This document shows positions 28,203-36,427 of a stretch of 64,000 nucleotides of DNA, piece by piece; within the stretch, counting starts at the first letter, position 1; every line of letters begins with the position of its first letter. Under the pieces are notes generated by a model. That model was given only the letters and a program-made list of their open reading frames with translations. It was not told the origin of the DNA and searched no databases. The DNA is from Actinomyces oris (GTDB lineage Bacteria; Actinomycetota; Actinomycetes; Actinomycetales; Actinomycetaceae): NCBI RefSeq assembly GCF_001937445.1, contig NZ_MSKS01000016.1, positions 1 through 64,000 on the forward strand, in the 5' to 3' direction. Position numbers and translations under genes: made by a program.

Positions 28203-29135
28203 TCAGCTGCGGCTAGAGTTCTGTCCCTGTGCCCGGGCGCTGGCGTAGAGGCAGACGGCTGCGGCCGCGGCGACGTTGAGGGACTCCGCCTTGCCGTAGA
28301 TGGGGATGGAGACGACGGCGTCGGCTCGGCTCAGTGCCTCTGAGGGCAGTCCGTGGGCCTCGTTGCCGAGCAGCCAGGCACTGGGCGCCTCCAGGAGGGA
28401 CTCGGCCTCGAAGAGGTCGAAGTCCCCGCGTCCGTCGGCGGCGAGGACGGTGAGTCCGGCGTTGTGGAGGGCGGTGACGGCGTCGTCGAGGGCGACGCCG
28501 GTGACCACGGGCAGGTGGAAGAGGCTTCCGGCGGTGGAGCGCACGACCTTCGGTGCGGTGGGGTCCACGCTGCCGCGCACGAGGACGACGGCGTCGGCGC
28601 CGGCGGCGTCGGCGGCCCGGATGATGGTGCCGGCGTTTCCGGGGTCCTGGGCCTGGGTGAGGACGACGACGAGCCTGGCCCCTTCCAGGGCGGCGGTCAG
28701 CGCCTCGGAGCCGGTGGCCTCCTCGGTGGCCACGACGGCGAGGAGGCCCTGGGCGTCGGGGCTCATGGCGTCCATGACCTGCTGGGTGGTGACGTGCACG
28801 TAGAGCCCGGCTGCCACGGCCTCGTCCCAGATCTCGTTGTGGCGCTCGAGGGCCGCCTCGGTGAGGTAGACGTCGAGCACGCGGCCGGGGGCGTGCCGGA
28901 CGGCCTCGCGCACGCCCTGGGGGCCTTCAACGAGGAAGCGATGGTGCTTGGTCCGCGCGTTGCGGCGAGACAGGCCCGCCACCCGGGAGATGCGGGCCGA
29001 TGCCGGATTGCTCAGCACCTCGCGGCCGGCGGCCGGGCCCTGGCTGACGGTGCGCCGCCGCGGCCCGCGGGCCTGAGGACGCTCGGCGGAGTCGTCGAGG
29101 AACTCATCGGGGACGGCAGAGTCGGTAGGGGTCAT
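28203..29135 (-). CDS. SpoU/TrmH-family RNA 2'-O-methyltransferase
   Basis: 310 residues. The SPOUT knot motifs are present: RIVxAADAAGADAVVLV-type SAM region, WLLGNEAHGL, and VSIPIYGKAESLNVAAAAAVCLY. An N-terminal substrate-binding domain (SRRNARTKHHRFLVEGPQGVREA) is typical of 23S rRNA ribose methylases related to TsnR. Located next to rplT, as in many actinobacteria. The first 45 residues are a poorly conserved leader. Confidence 0.92.
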   Translation of the reverse strand: MTPTDSAVPDEFLDDSAERPQARGPRRRTVSQGPAAGREVLSNPASARISRVAGLSRRNARTKHHRFLVEGPQGVREAVRHAPGRVLDVYLTEAALERHNEIWDEAVAAGLYVHVTTQQVMDAMSPDAQGLLAVVATEEATGSEALTAALEGARLVVVLTQAQDPGNAGTIIRAADAAGADAVVLVRGSVDPTAPKVVRSTAGSLFHLPVVTGVALDDAVTALHNAGLTVLAADGRGDFDLFEAESLLEAPSAWLLGNEAHGLPSEALSRADAVVSIPIYGKAESLNVAAAAAVCLYASARAQGQNSSRS

Positions 29136-29162
29136 GCCGTCAGCCTACGCGAGCGGCCGCTC

Positions 29163-29217
29163 AAAACACCGAATCCTCGCCACAAACCGGCTCTGGGGCT
29201 GTGACGAGGACTCGGTG
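29163..29217 (-). terminator. rplT terminator
   Basis: Arms 29167-29184 and 29200-29217 form an 18-bp stem with two mismatches and a 15-base loop; on the minus strand it is followed by TTTT (29163-29166). It lies 42 bases past the rplT stop and closes the infC-rpmI-rplT operon. Confidence 0.85.
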
Positions 29218-29258
29218 ATGATGTGTCAGTGGGGCTGATGCCCTGCTGCACTGGTGAT

Positions 29259-29639
29259 TCAGGCCTTGGGGGCGTTGACGTCCTCGGGGAGGGCCTTGCG
29301 GGCCACCTCGACAAGGGCCTTGAAGCCCTCGGGCTCGTTGACGGCCAGCTCGGCGAGCATGCGGCGGTCGATCTCCACGCCGGCCAGGCCAAGACCCTGG
29401 ATGAAGCGGTTGTAGGTCAGGCCCTCGGCGCGGGCGGCAGCGTTGATGCGCTGGATCCACAGGCGACGGAAGTCGCCCTTGCGGGCGCGACGGTCGCGGA
29501 ACGCGTAGACGCCGGAGTGGGTGACCTGCTCCTTGGCCTTGCGGTAGAGGCGCGAGCGCTGGCCGCGGTAGCCCGAGGCCTTCTCGAGAACAGAACGACG
29601 CTTCTTCTGGGCGTTAACAGCCCGCTTCACACGTGCCAT
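29259..29639 (-). CDS. rplT: 50S ribosomal protein L20
   Basis: 126 residues, highly basic, starting [38 protein letters not shown], the invariant L20 N terminus that binds 23S rRNA early in 50S assembly. Third gene of infC-rpmI-rplT; L20 often represses its own operon in other bacteria. Confidence 0.98.
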   Translation of the reverse strand: MARVKRAVNAQKKRRSVLEKASGYRGQRSRLYRKAKEQVTHSGVYAFRDRRARKGDFRRLWIQRINAAARAEGLTYNRFIQGLGLAGVEIDRRMLAELAVNEPEGFKALVEVARKALPEDVNAPKA

Positions 29640-29666
29640 GGTGAGACTCCTTGGTGGGTTGGGCGG

Positions 29667-29861
29667 TCAGCGACCGAGCAGCTTCTTGACCTGGCGGACG
29701 TCGGCCGGGGCGACCGGCTGGTCCTGGGACAGCTTGCGCTTGCGGCGGGAGGACTTGACCTCCAGCAGGTGGCGCTTGTTGGCCTGCTCGCGCATGAGCT
29801 TGCCGCTGCCGGTGACCCGGAAGCGCTTCTTGGCACCGGAGTGCGTCTTGTTCTTCGGCAT
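29667..29861 (-). CDS. rpmI: 50S ribosomal protein L35
   Basis: 64 residues: [20 protein letters not shown] is the standard L35 start, followed by a basic tail ([28 protein letters not shown]). 27 bases before rplT and 124 bases after infC. Confidence 0.98.
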   Translation of the reverse strand: MPKNKTHSGAKKRFRVTGSGKLMREQANKRHLLEVKSSRRKRKLSQDQPVAPADVRQVKKLLGR

Positions 29862-29985
29862 GGGTAATTTCCTCTTCTCGGTCCCTGGCAGACCAGTGGT
29901 CGCCGGGACTGCGGACCCCGCTCACGGTGGCGAGGGGGGTGGGTCGGTGGTGTCAGGTGAGTGTCGAGTGCGCCCTCGGGTGCAC

Positions 29986-30627
29986 TCAGGCGTTCTCGCC
30001 GGCAGGCTTCCCGTCCGAGGCCTTGACGCCCTTGGGTGCTCGGCCCGCGTGCTTCTCGGCACGACGGGCGGCGCGGGCCTCCTCGCGGCGGCGGCGCTGG
30101 TCGGACTTGACCTCGGCCTTCTTACGGACCGGGGCCAGGACCATGACCATGTTGCGGCCGTCCTGACGGGGGTGGGACTCGATGGTGCCCAGCTCGGCCA
30201 TCTCCTCGGCCAGGCCCTGCAGGAGCCTGATCCCGAGCTCGGGCCGGGACTGCTCGCGGCCGCGGAAGCGGACGATGCACTTGACCTTGTCCCCGCCCTT
30301 GAGGAATCGCTCGACGTGGCCGCGCTTGGTGGCGTAGTCGTGCTCATCGATCTTGGGGCGGAACTGGATCTCCTTGAGCTGGGTGTTTGCCTGGTTGCGT
30401 CGCGCGTCGCGCGCCTTCATGGCCGACTCGTACTTGAACTTGCCGTAGTCCATGAGCTTGCACACCGGTGGGCGGGCGTCGGGTGCCACCTCGACCAGGT
30501 CGAGGTCGGCCTCCTCAGCCAGACGCAGGGCGTCCTCCACGCGGACAACGCCGACCTGCTCGCCGCTGGGGCCGACGAGACGCACTTCGGGAACGCGGAT
30601 CCGTTCGTTGATACGGGGCTCGCTGAT
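29986..30627 (-). CDS. infC: Translation initiation factor IF-3 with an ATC start codon
   Basis: IF-3 keeps 30S subunits free and checks start codon pairing. The conserved sequence begins [20 protein letters not shown], encoded from 30627. An in-frame TGA stop lies four codons upstream (30637-30639) and no ATG, GTG or TTG lies between, so translation must begin at ATC (30625-30627) or lose the conserved 14-residue N terminus by using GTG at 30585. A GAGGA ribosome site sits six bases before the ATC. Rare start codons on infC are known to allow autoregulation, because IF-3 itself rejects them. 213 residues; the C-terminal 40 residues are a basic Ala/Lys/Arg tail beyond the usual domain end. 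Confidence 0.93.
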   Translation of the reverse strand: MSEPRINERIRVPEVRLVGPSGEQVGVVRVEDALRLAEEADLDLVEVAPDARPPVCKLMDYGKFKYESAMKARDARRNQANTQLKEIQFRPKIDEHDYATKRGHVERFLKGGDKVKCIVRFRGREQSRPELGIRLLQGLAEEMAELGTIESHPRQDGRNMVMVLAPVRKKAEVKSDQRRRREEARAARRAEKHAGRAPKGVKASDGKPAGENA

Positions 30628-30672
30628 GTCGGTTCCTCACTCTGAGTCACGGATGGTTGCGGAACGAGGAAA

Positions 30673-30704
30673 GGCCCCCGTTCCTGCCGCGCAGGTCGGA
30701 GGCC
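30673..30704 (-). promoter_or_regulatory. Hairpin in the infC leader, possible attenuator
   Basis: On the minus strand GGCCTCCG pairs with CGGGGGCC (one G-U), enclosing an inner CTGC/GCAG stem, and the structure is followed by TTT. It lies 46 bases before the infC start. It could be an attenuator in the leader of the ribosomal operon. Confidence 0.5.
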
Positions 30705-30851
30705 TCGTGATGAGCGCGTTCTCCGCACGGCCGTGGCCGAGCAGGGACCGCGAAGGGCTTGTCACCCTCGCATGAACCCGATTCCCGAAAGGAACCCAGG
30801 TGGGATCGCTCCGCTTGCGCACCGGGGCGAACCCCGGGTGGTCAGTGAGAA

Positions 30852-30857
30852 ATGCTA
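30852..30857 (-). promoter_or_regulatory. Possible infC promoter -10
   Basis: Minus-strand TGG-TAGCAT forms an extended -10. It would give a leader of about 215 bases before infC, holding the hairpin at 30673-30704. No good -35 was found. The rest of 30628-30948 has no gene that I can support. Confidence 0.35.
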
Positions 30858-30948
30858 CCAGGACAAGGGCTCGCTCTCCCACTGCATCCTCGCCATATTG
30901 ACGTGAGTCCTCCCACGTATGAGGCGGATTCTGAGGCGAGGCAGGCCG

Positions 30949-32559
30949 TCAGGAGGCCCAGCGGTTCGTGCGGACTCCCCACACGACGGCGATAATGCCG
31001 GCGGCGGCCTGGATCCCGAGCAGCGTCGTCGTCGGCGCCGCGATACCACTGGCGACGAGCGCCGTGGTCAGTGCTCCTACGACGGCGGCGTCGGGCCCTT
31101 GAGTCAGCATCTGCACCAGTCCCGGCGGTAGGGAGCCCACGGGCGAGGTGACGAGTCCGGCGGCGAAGTCGGGCATGTCCCGATACCCGGAGCGCAGTGC
31201 CGCCCCGGCCCAGGCCCAGCCGCTCACCATGGCCAGGGCCACCACGATGACGAGCCCCTTCCAGGCAGCCGCAGCCCCGAGGACCGCTATGGCCGGGACC
31301 AGGCTCAGCAAGGACCACGTGCTCATGAGGACGGCCGGCACGAGCAGGTGGCCTGCGCGCACCACCCGGGGCGCCACCGGCCAGGAGGCGTCAGGACCGC
31401 CGTCGAACCAGGCCTGACGTGCCGGCTCGGCAACAGCCAGCGTCGCGATCCAGCCTCCGATGAGATAGCCGACGGCGCGCAGAGGGTCACCGACGGCTCC
31501 GGACAGGAGCGGCAGCACCGCGATGGCCAGCCCGACCCCCATCTGAAGCAGGCGCCGGCGCTGGCGGCGCAGCAGGAGCCAGTCCACCTGAGCCACTCCT
31601 ACCAGCGCCCCAAGGGGGCGGGGCAGCCGGCTCCCGATCCGCGCCGCCCACAGCGGTGAAGGTTTCACGGGCCGGGCGGGTTCCGGGGAGAGCAACCGCC
31701 CCAGGGCCCTGGTATCCAGCGACAGCAGTGAGACGTGCGCGCCGAAGGACCGCGCGACAACGGCCAGGAGTGCGGCATCATGCACCTGCCCCAGGCTGCC
31801 TCTGGCTCGTCTCCATTCCATGACGGCCAGGGCGGCCAGCACCCCGGCCAGGAGGGCGACCGCCGTGTTCCCGAGCGGGGAGCGCGGGAAGGGAAGCGCC
31901 ACACCGGCCAGGCATGCTGCGGCCCCCGTCAGGACGAGACGACGGCGCAGCGGCTCGACACCGCGGTTAAGGATCTGGGCCTTGATGAGCTCAGTGAGCA
32001 CCAGGCAGGTCCCGGCCGACATCAGGGCCGGCCACGCCGTGGCGGCGAGCCAGCCGCCTCCAGCCGCCAGCGCTGGGAGCACGCCCACCGTGGCTCCCGC
32101 AGTGGCCGCGATGAGGTACTCGACGCGGGCCACCGGCACCAGGAGACTGCCCCGGTACCCGGGCATGGGCAGCCACCAGGCAGCCTCGTGGGGACGCAGG
32201 AACAGTGGGCCGAGCCGGCCGAGTGAACCGACGCCGACCGCCGCCAGCAGCACAAGCAGCGCCAGGAACCCCCACCCGGGATCGAGGCCCACCGTGGCGA
32301 AGTCGCCGAGCACGTCGGTCCCGGCCGCCGAGGCGGGCCGATCCACGACCAGCCGACGCAGATATGGGGCCAGGATCGCCACGGCGATGATGAGCGTCAG
32401 GAGCGCGGAGTAAACGTCCCCCACGAGCGCCCAGACACCGCGGCGGTGCCGTCGGGTACGGCGCCTCACCCAGCTGCGCAGCGCGGCCCCGTCGGGAAAC
32501 GCCGTCTTGTTCGGGGGCGTGGACAGGGGCTGCTCCTCCCGCGCCCCCAGCGGCGTCAC
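30949..32559 (-). CDS. Multi-helix membrane protein (DUF6297-like), exporter partner
   Basis: 536 residues with about a dozen hydrophobic segments and short loops; the first 45 residues are cytoplasmic and basic (RSWVRRRTRRHRRG). It resembles the actinobacterial DUF6297 proteins that lie next to an ABC ATPase and act as likely ABC-2 permeases. A conserved-looking loop FLRPHEAAWWLPMPGYRGSLLVP precedes the first helix pair. ATG overlaps the ATPase stop by four bases. Substrate unknown. Confidence 0.72.
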   Translation of the reverse strand: MTPLGAREEQPLSTPPNKTAFPDGAALRSWVRRRTRRHRRGVWALVGDVYSALLTLIIAVAILAPYLRRLVVDRPASAAGTDVLGDFATVGLDPGWGFLALLVLLAAVGVGSLGRLGPLFLRPHEAAWWLPMPGYRGSLLVPVARVEYLIAATAGATVGVLPALAAGGGWLAATAWPALMSAGTCLVLTELIKAQILNRGVEPLRRRLVLTGAAACLAGVALPFPRSPLGNTAVALLAGVLAALAVMEWRRARGSLGQVHDAALLAVVARSFGAHVSLLSLDTRALGRLLSPEPARPVKPSPLWAARIGSRLPRPLGALVGVAQVDWLLLRRQRRRLLQMGVGLAIAVLPLLSGAVGDPLRAVGYLIGGWIATLAVAEPARQAWFDGGPDASWPVAPRVVRAGHLLVPAVLMSTWSLLSLVPAIAVLGAAAAWKGLVIVVALAMVSGWAWAGAALRSGYRDMPDFAAGLVTSPVGSLPPGLVQMLTQGPDAAVVGALTTALVASGIAAPTTTLLGIQAAAGIIAVVWGVRTNRWAS

Positions 32560-33344
32560 CTCAGCCCCTCCTCAATGGCACGCACGCCGTCATCCACGCT
32601 GAGCATCCGGGTGTCGCGTCCGACGAGGAGCACGTCAGTGGCCGCTTCCTCAACGATCTCCGGGTCGTGGGAGACCATGAGCACTCCCCCACCGGCCTCA
32701 CGCTCCTCGACGAGCATGTCGGCCAGGAGCAGGCGGGTCACCCGGTCCAGGCGCTGCTCGGGCTCGTCGAGGACCAGCAGCCTGCGGGGCCGGACCAGGA
32801 CCGATGCCAGTGCCAGTCGGCGCCGTTGTCCCGAGGAGAGCTCCTCTGGCAGGTGCCCCGCGAGCCGTCGCAGCTCCAGGTCCTCCAGCAGGTCACTGAC
32901 CCGTTCGTCGGCCTCGACGACGCCGTGCCCGAAGCAGACCATCCGCAGGTGCTCGGCGACGGTCAGGGTGGGGAAGAAGGACTCCTGCCCCAGATCCGTG
33001 GCGAGGGCGGCACGCTGGGCGCCTGAGCGGGGATCCGGGACGTGTCCGAGTACGTGAACCTGCCCCGCCAGCGGGCGCAGAAGCCCGCAGCAGGTGCGCA
33101 GGATCGTCGACTTGCCGGCCCCGTTGACCCCGACCAGCGCCAGCACCTGGCCGGGAAGCAGGTCGAAGGTCGCCGGGGCGCAGACCGGCTGGTCACCGTA
33201 TCCGACACTGAGGTCGCGGGCGCTCACCAGCGGCTCACGGCTTGCCGCCGGGGGCTGGGTGCCTCCGGTGAAATCATGTCCGTTTCCAGGTGGCAGCCCA
33301 GGGTCCGGCCCAGATGGGGCTGAGGTGGTCGACATCGCGCTCAT
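32556..33344 (-). CDS. ABC transporter ATP-binding protein
   Basis: 262 residues. Walker A VNGAGKST, signature ELSSGQRRRLALASVLV, Walker B LLVLDEPEQRLD and switch His MVSHDPEIVEE are complete. The Glu after Walker B is kept but the D-loop differs from the usual SALD/SGLD (PEQRLD). Forms a two-gene exporter with the membrane protein that follows. Confidence 0.9.
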   Translation of the reverse strand: MSAMSTTSAPSGPDPGLPPGNGHDFTGGTQPPAASREPLVSARDLSVGYGDQPVCAPATFDLLPGQVLALVGVNGAGKSTILRTCCGLLRPLAGQVHVLGHVPDPRSGAQRAALATDLGQESFFPTLTVAEHLRMVCFGHGVVEADERVSDLLEDLELRRLAGHLPEELSSGQRRRLALASVLVRPRRLLVLDEPEQRLDRVTRLLLADMLVEEREAGGGVLMVSHDPEIVEEAATDVLLVGRDTRMLSVDDGVRAIEEGLR

Positions 33345-33410
33345 CAGTACTATTCCAGCACACTAATTTTCGGTGGCCTGGTCGAATCGGATGCCTTACG
33401 CTCCGCAGTC

Positions 33411-33728
33411 ATGGATTGGAACAGCGTGAGGACGCCGGACCCGAATGGCGCGTCAGACGGCGATTGCGCCGTCTCCCGTGAGGCAGGGACCGATTGGAGC
33501 ACCACGAGGGACCCGGGCCCCGGCCGGGTGACGGTCTCGACCCGGGATCTCGCCCAGATCCGTGCGATCGCTGAGGCCTGTGCCCGGATCGCCCAGAATG
33601 ACGGACGATCCCAGGACGGCCAGGCTCTGCGCGACGTCGTTGCCCGCTTCGACCAGGTGGCCGGGCCGTTGGAGGACCACTACGGACAGGTCGGGCAGTG
33701 GGAGGCCCTGATCCTGGGCCGCTCCTGA
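33411..33728 (+). CDS. Small hypothetical protein
   Basis: 105 residues, fills the gap between two minus-strand genes. The C-terminal half (STRDLAQIRAIAEACARIAQNDGRSQDGQALRDVVARFDQVAGPLEDHY) looks like a real helical protein; the first 35 residues look disordered. No ribosome site; a -10-like TACGCT at 33396-33401 would give a nearly leaderless mRNA. I recognise no family. Confidence 0.45.
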   Translation: MDWNSVRTPDPNGASDGDCAVSREAGTDWSTTRDPGPGRVTVSTRDLAQIRAIAEACARIAQNDGRSQDGQALRDVVARFDQVAGPLEDHYGQVGQWEALILGRS

Positions 33729-33750
33729 GATCGGCTCCCAACCGCCCCGA

Positions 33751-34653
33751 TTAGGCGGGAAGCGGGCACAGCTCCACGGTGTCGATGAGGTCGCCCCATG
33801 CCGGGTTGACCATGACGTGCTGGCAGCCCTCCAGGCTCCGGGCCACGGCGGCGCGACCGCCTGCGGCGTCGATGCGGATGAAGACCCGCAGCTCGGCTCC
33901 CTCACCGGGTCCGAAGGCCACGCCGGTGACGCCGTCGACCTCCTGGAGCTGGGCGCGCACCTCGGCCTGAACCGGCTCGTTGCGCCATGAGGGCACCCAT
34001 GCCTCTCCCCCGGCCAGGGCCACGACGGCGGGGCGCGGCAGTCGCAGCTCCCGGCTTCCGGGGTCGAGCACCCACAGCTGGTCGGTGGACAGGCAGGCGA
34101 CCTGGGCGGCTCGCTGGGGCGAGACGGGCACGGGGCGCACGTCACTGCGCCACCGGTTCATGGCCTCGACGCTGGTGAACACCGGCAGGGCGATGTGCCC
34201 GTCGGGCAGGCTCACCGCCAGGGTCGCTGCGTCCTGGCAGGCGTCGGCGGTGTGCACCTCATGGGCCGGAACCTGCGGTGCACCATCGCCCGACGGGCCC
34301 TGGGGCAGGGTCACGGACTGCACCTGGCTGCCCCCCAGGCGTCCGGGAAGGGCGTGAGCGGCCACGGGAACGATCAGCCGGCCACCGACGAGGGCCGCCC
34401 ACAGCTCATCGAGGTACTGATGACGCGGCAGGTCCACGGCCTCCAGCGCCATGCGCACCTGCGGACTGATCGAGCCGTCGTCGTCGGCGAAGGGGGCCGG
34501 CGCAGCCAGAAAACGCTCCAGCTTGGCCCGCGCGGCCATGGCGGCAGCCACCTGGGAGACCTGCGGAGGCTCGGTCACCGAGTCACCGACCGGCCCGGGG
34601 ACTGGTCCAGGAACTGCCTGCTGGTTCTGCGCTGACTGGCTCACGGCCCTCAC
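33751..34653 (-). CDS. SseB-like domain protein
   Basis: 300 residues from GTG 34651-34653 (a GTG three codons later is also possible). Two SseB-type segments can be seen: LERFLAAPAPFADDD...YLDELWAALVGGRLIVPV (residues about 40-95) and GHIALPVFTSVEAMNRWRSDVRPVPVSPQRAA (about 150-180). The name comes from an enterobacterial family; its role in actinobacteria is not known. It lies downstream of hisA on the same strand, as is common in this class. Confidence 0.8.
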   Translation of the reverse strand: MRAVSQSAQNQQAVPGPVPGPVGDSVTEPPQVSQVAAAMAARAKLERFLAAPAPFADDDGSISPQVRMALEAVDLPRHQYLDELWAALVGGRLIVPVAAHALPGRLGGSQVQSVTLPQGPSGDGAPQVPAHEVHTADACQDAATLAVSLPDGHIALPVFTSVEAMNRWRSDVRPVPVSPQRAAQVACLSTDQLWVLDPGSRELRLPRPAVVALAGGEAWVPSWRNEPVQAEVRAQLQEVDGVTGVAFGPGEGAELRVFIRIDAAGGRAAVARSLEGCQHVMVNPAWGDLIDTVELCPLPA

Positions 34654-34739
34654 GGTAGCGCCTTTGACATCCCACTGTCCCTGACGTCGATGACCATGCC
34701 TGCGATGCGGGAAACCGGGGCGCCAAGGGCCCGGAGTGG

Positions 34740-35492
34740 TCAGGAACGAGCCTGCGAGGGCTCGCACCTCTCCTCGTCACCGGCCACGGCCAGGGCATCC
34801 TGAAGGGTGAAGTTGCCGTTGTAGAGCGCCTTGCCGACAATCGCGCCCTCCAGTCCCAGCGGCACTAGACGGCGCAGCGCGACCAGGTCGTCGAGATGTG
34901 CGATACCGCCGGAGGCGACCACCGGCGCCGCGGTGCGCTGGCAGACGTCGGTGAGTAGGGCGGTGTTGGGGCCGCTCAGCGTGCCGTCCCGGGTGACGTC
35001 AGTGACGACGTAGCGCGCGCATCCTGCGGCATTGAGCCGCTCGAGGGTCTCCCACAGGTCTCCGCCCTCCTTGGTCCAGCCGCGGGCCGCTAAGGTGGAG
35101 CCGCGCACGTCGAGGCCGACGGCGATCTTCTCCCCGTGCTCGGCGATGACCCGTTCGGTCCACTCGGGGTTCTCCAGAGCCGCCGTCCCCAGGTTGACCC
35201 GGGCGGCTCCGGCGGACAGGGCACGGGCCAGTGAGGCGTCATCACGGATGCCTCCGGAGAGCTCCACCTTGATGCCGACCTCGCCGACGATGCGCGCGAG
35301 CAGCTCATGGTTGGAGCCGCGCCCGAAGGCGGCGTCGAGGTCCACCAGGTGGATCCACTCGGCCCCGGCGCGCACCCAGTCCCGGGCGGCGTCGACGGGG
35401 CTGCCGTAGTCCGTCTCTGAGCCGACCTCTCCCTGAAGGAGGCGGACGGCCTTGCCATCGGCGACGTCGACGGCGGGAAGTAGAGTGAGCAT
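34740..35492 (-). CDS. hisA: Phosphoribosyl isomerase HisA/PriA
   Basis: A 250-residue TIM barrel that isomerises ProFAR in histidine synthesis. Catalytic Asp residues lie in [15 protein letters not shown] and [16 protein letters not shown], with phosphate loops LSGGIRDD and [12 protein letters not shown]. In actinobacteria the protein often also serves tryptophan synthesis (PriA); no trpF is in the window, so dual function is possible. ATG 35490-35492, 42 bases after hisH. Confidence 0.95.
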   Translation of the reverse strand: MLTLLPAVDVADGKAVRLLQGEVGSETDYGSPVDAARDWVRAGAEWIHLVDLDAAFGRGSNHELLARIVGEVGIKVELSGGIRDDASLARALSAGAARVNLGTAALENPEWTERVIAEHGEKIAVGLDVRGSTLAARGWTKEGGDLWETLERLNAAGCARYVVTDVTRDGTLSGPNTALLTDVCQRTAAPVVASGGIAHLDDLVALRRLVPLGLEGAIVGKALYNGNFTLQDALAVAGDEERCEPSQARS

Positions 35493-35534
35493 GCGTGTCT
35501 CCTGCAGAGGGGTCGTGGGGTGGCTCGAGTGAGG

Positions 35535-36173
35535 TCAGAGGGTCGTCAACCAGTTGCGCAGCAGCTGAGCCCCTGCGTCACCGGACTTCTCGGGGTGGAA
35601 CTGCGTGGCGCACAGGGAGCCGTTCTCGACGGCGGCGATGAAGTCGTGGCCGTGAGTGGCCCAGGTAACCTGCGGCAGGCGGGTGGGGCCGGGGCCGAGC
35701 AGCTCGGCAGGGTCCTGGGTGGCCGCATAGGAGTGGACGAAGTAGAAGCGCTCGTCGGCAACGCCGTCGAACAGGACGGAGCCCGCGGGAGGACGGACCA
35801 GGCTCCACCCCATGTGCGGAACGACGTCGGCTCTCAGGCGGGACACGGTGCCGGGCCACTGTGCCAGCCCCTCCTCAGCGGTCCCGTGCTCGTCGGAGCG
35901 CTCGAACATGACCTGCATGCCCACGCAGATTCCCAGGACCGGCCGTCCCCCGGCCAGGCGCCGCTCGATGAGGCGAGGTGCGTCGACCGCCCGCAGCTGC
36001 TCCATGACCGCACCGAAGGCACCCACCCCGGGGACCACGAGCCCGTCGGCCTCGGTGACCTCGTGCGGGTCGCTGGTGAGGGTCACCTGCGCGCCGACGC
36101 GTTCCAGAGCGCGCACCGCTGAGCGGACATTGCCGGATCCGTAGGACAGGACGGTGACACGGGGCGCTCGCAT
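35535..36173 (-). CDS. hisH: Imidazole glycerol phosphate synthase, glutaminase subunit
   Basis: Class I glutamine amidotransferase giving ammonia to HisF. Nucleophile Cys in [11 protein letters not shown]; His-Glu pair in [13 protein letters not shown]. Starts [18 protein letters not shown] at ATG 36171-36173, 212 residues. hisF is not in the window. The kinase gene diverges from it upstream. Confidence 0.95.
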   Translation of the reverse strand: MRAPRVTVLSYGSGNVRSAVRALERVGAQVTLTSDPHEVTEADGLVVPGVGAFGAVMEQLRAVDAPRLIERRLAGGRPVLGICVGMQVMFERSDEHGTAEEGLAQWPGTVSRLRADVVPHMGWSLVRPPAGSVLFDGVADERFYFVHSYAATQDPAELLGPGPTRLPQVTWATHGHDFIAAVENGSLCATQFHPEKSGDAGAQLLRNWLTTL

Positions 36174-36427
36174 GTGACACACCCTACCGTCCCTGCAGAT
36201 CATTCTGAGTATCCTCCACACTCTGAAACGCCCTGTGACGTGCGCAGAACCGGAACCGGCAGCGCTGGCTCAACAGCCTCGGCGCAGCGGTCCGGATGAC
36301 GCGTCGAGCTGGTCGCGGCCTCGCGCGGGTATGGCGCGAAGGCGCGGGCGCAATGCGTGATCTGAATCCGGGTCGTCGGCCTCCTTTCACGATTCCCCCC
36401 AAAATGGGCGAGTATTCGTCTGTGAGC

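Noticed and set aside
33453-34145. 230-residue minus-strand frame overlapping the SseB-like gene
   Set aside because: Ser/Pro/Arg-rich shadow in another frame of the SseB-like gene and of the small plus-strand gene.
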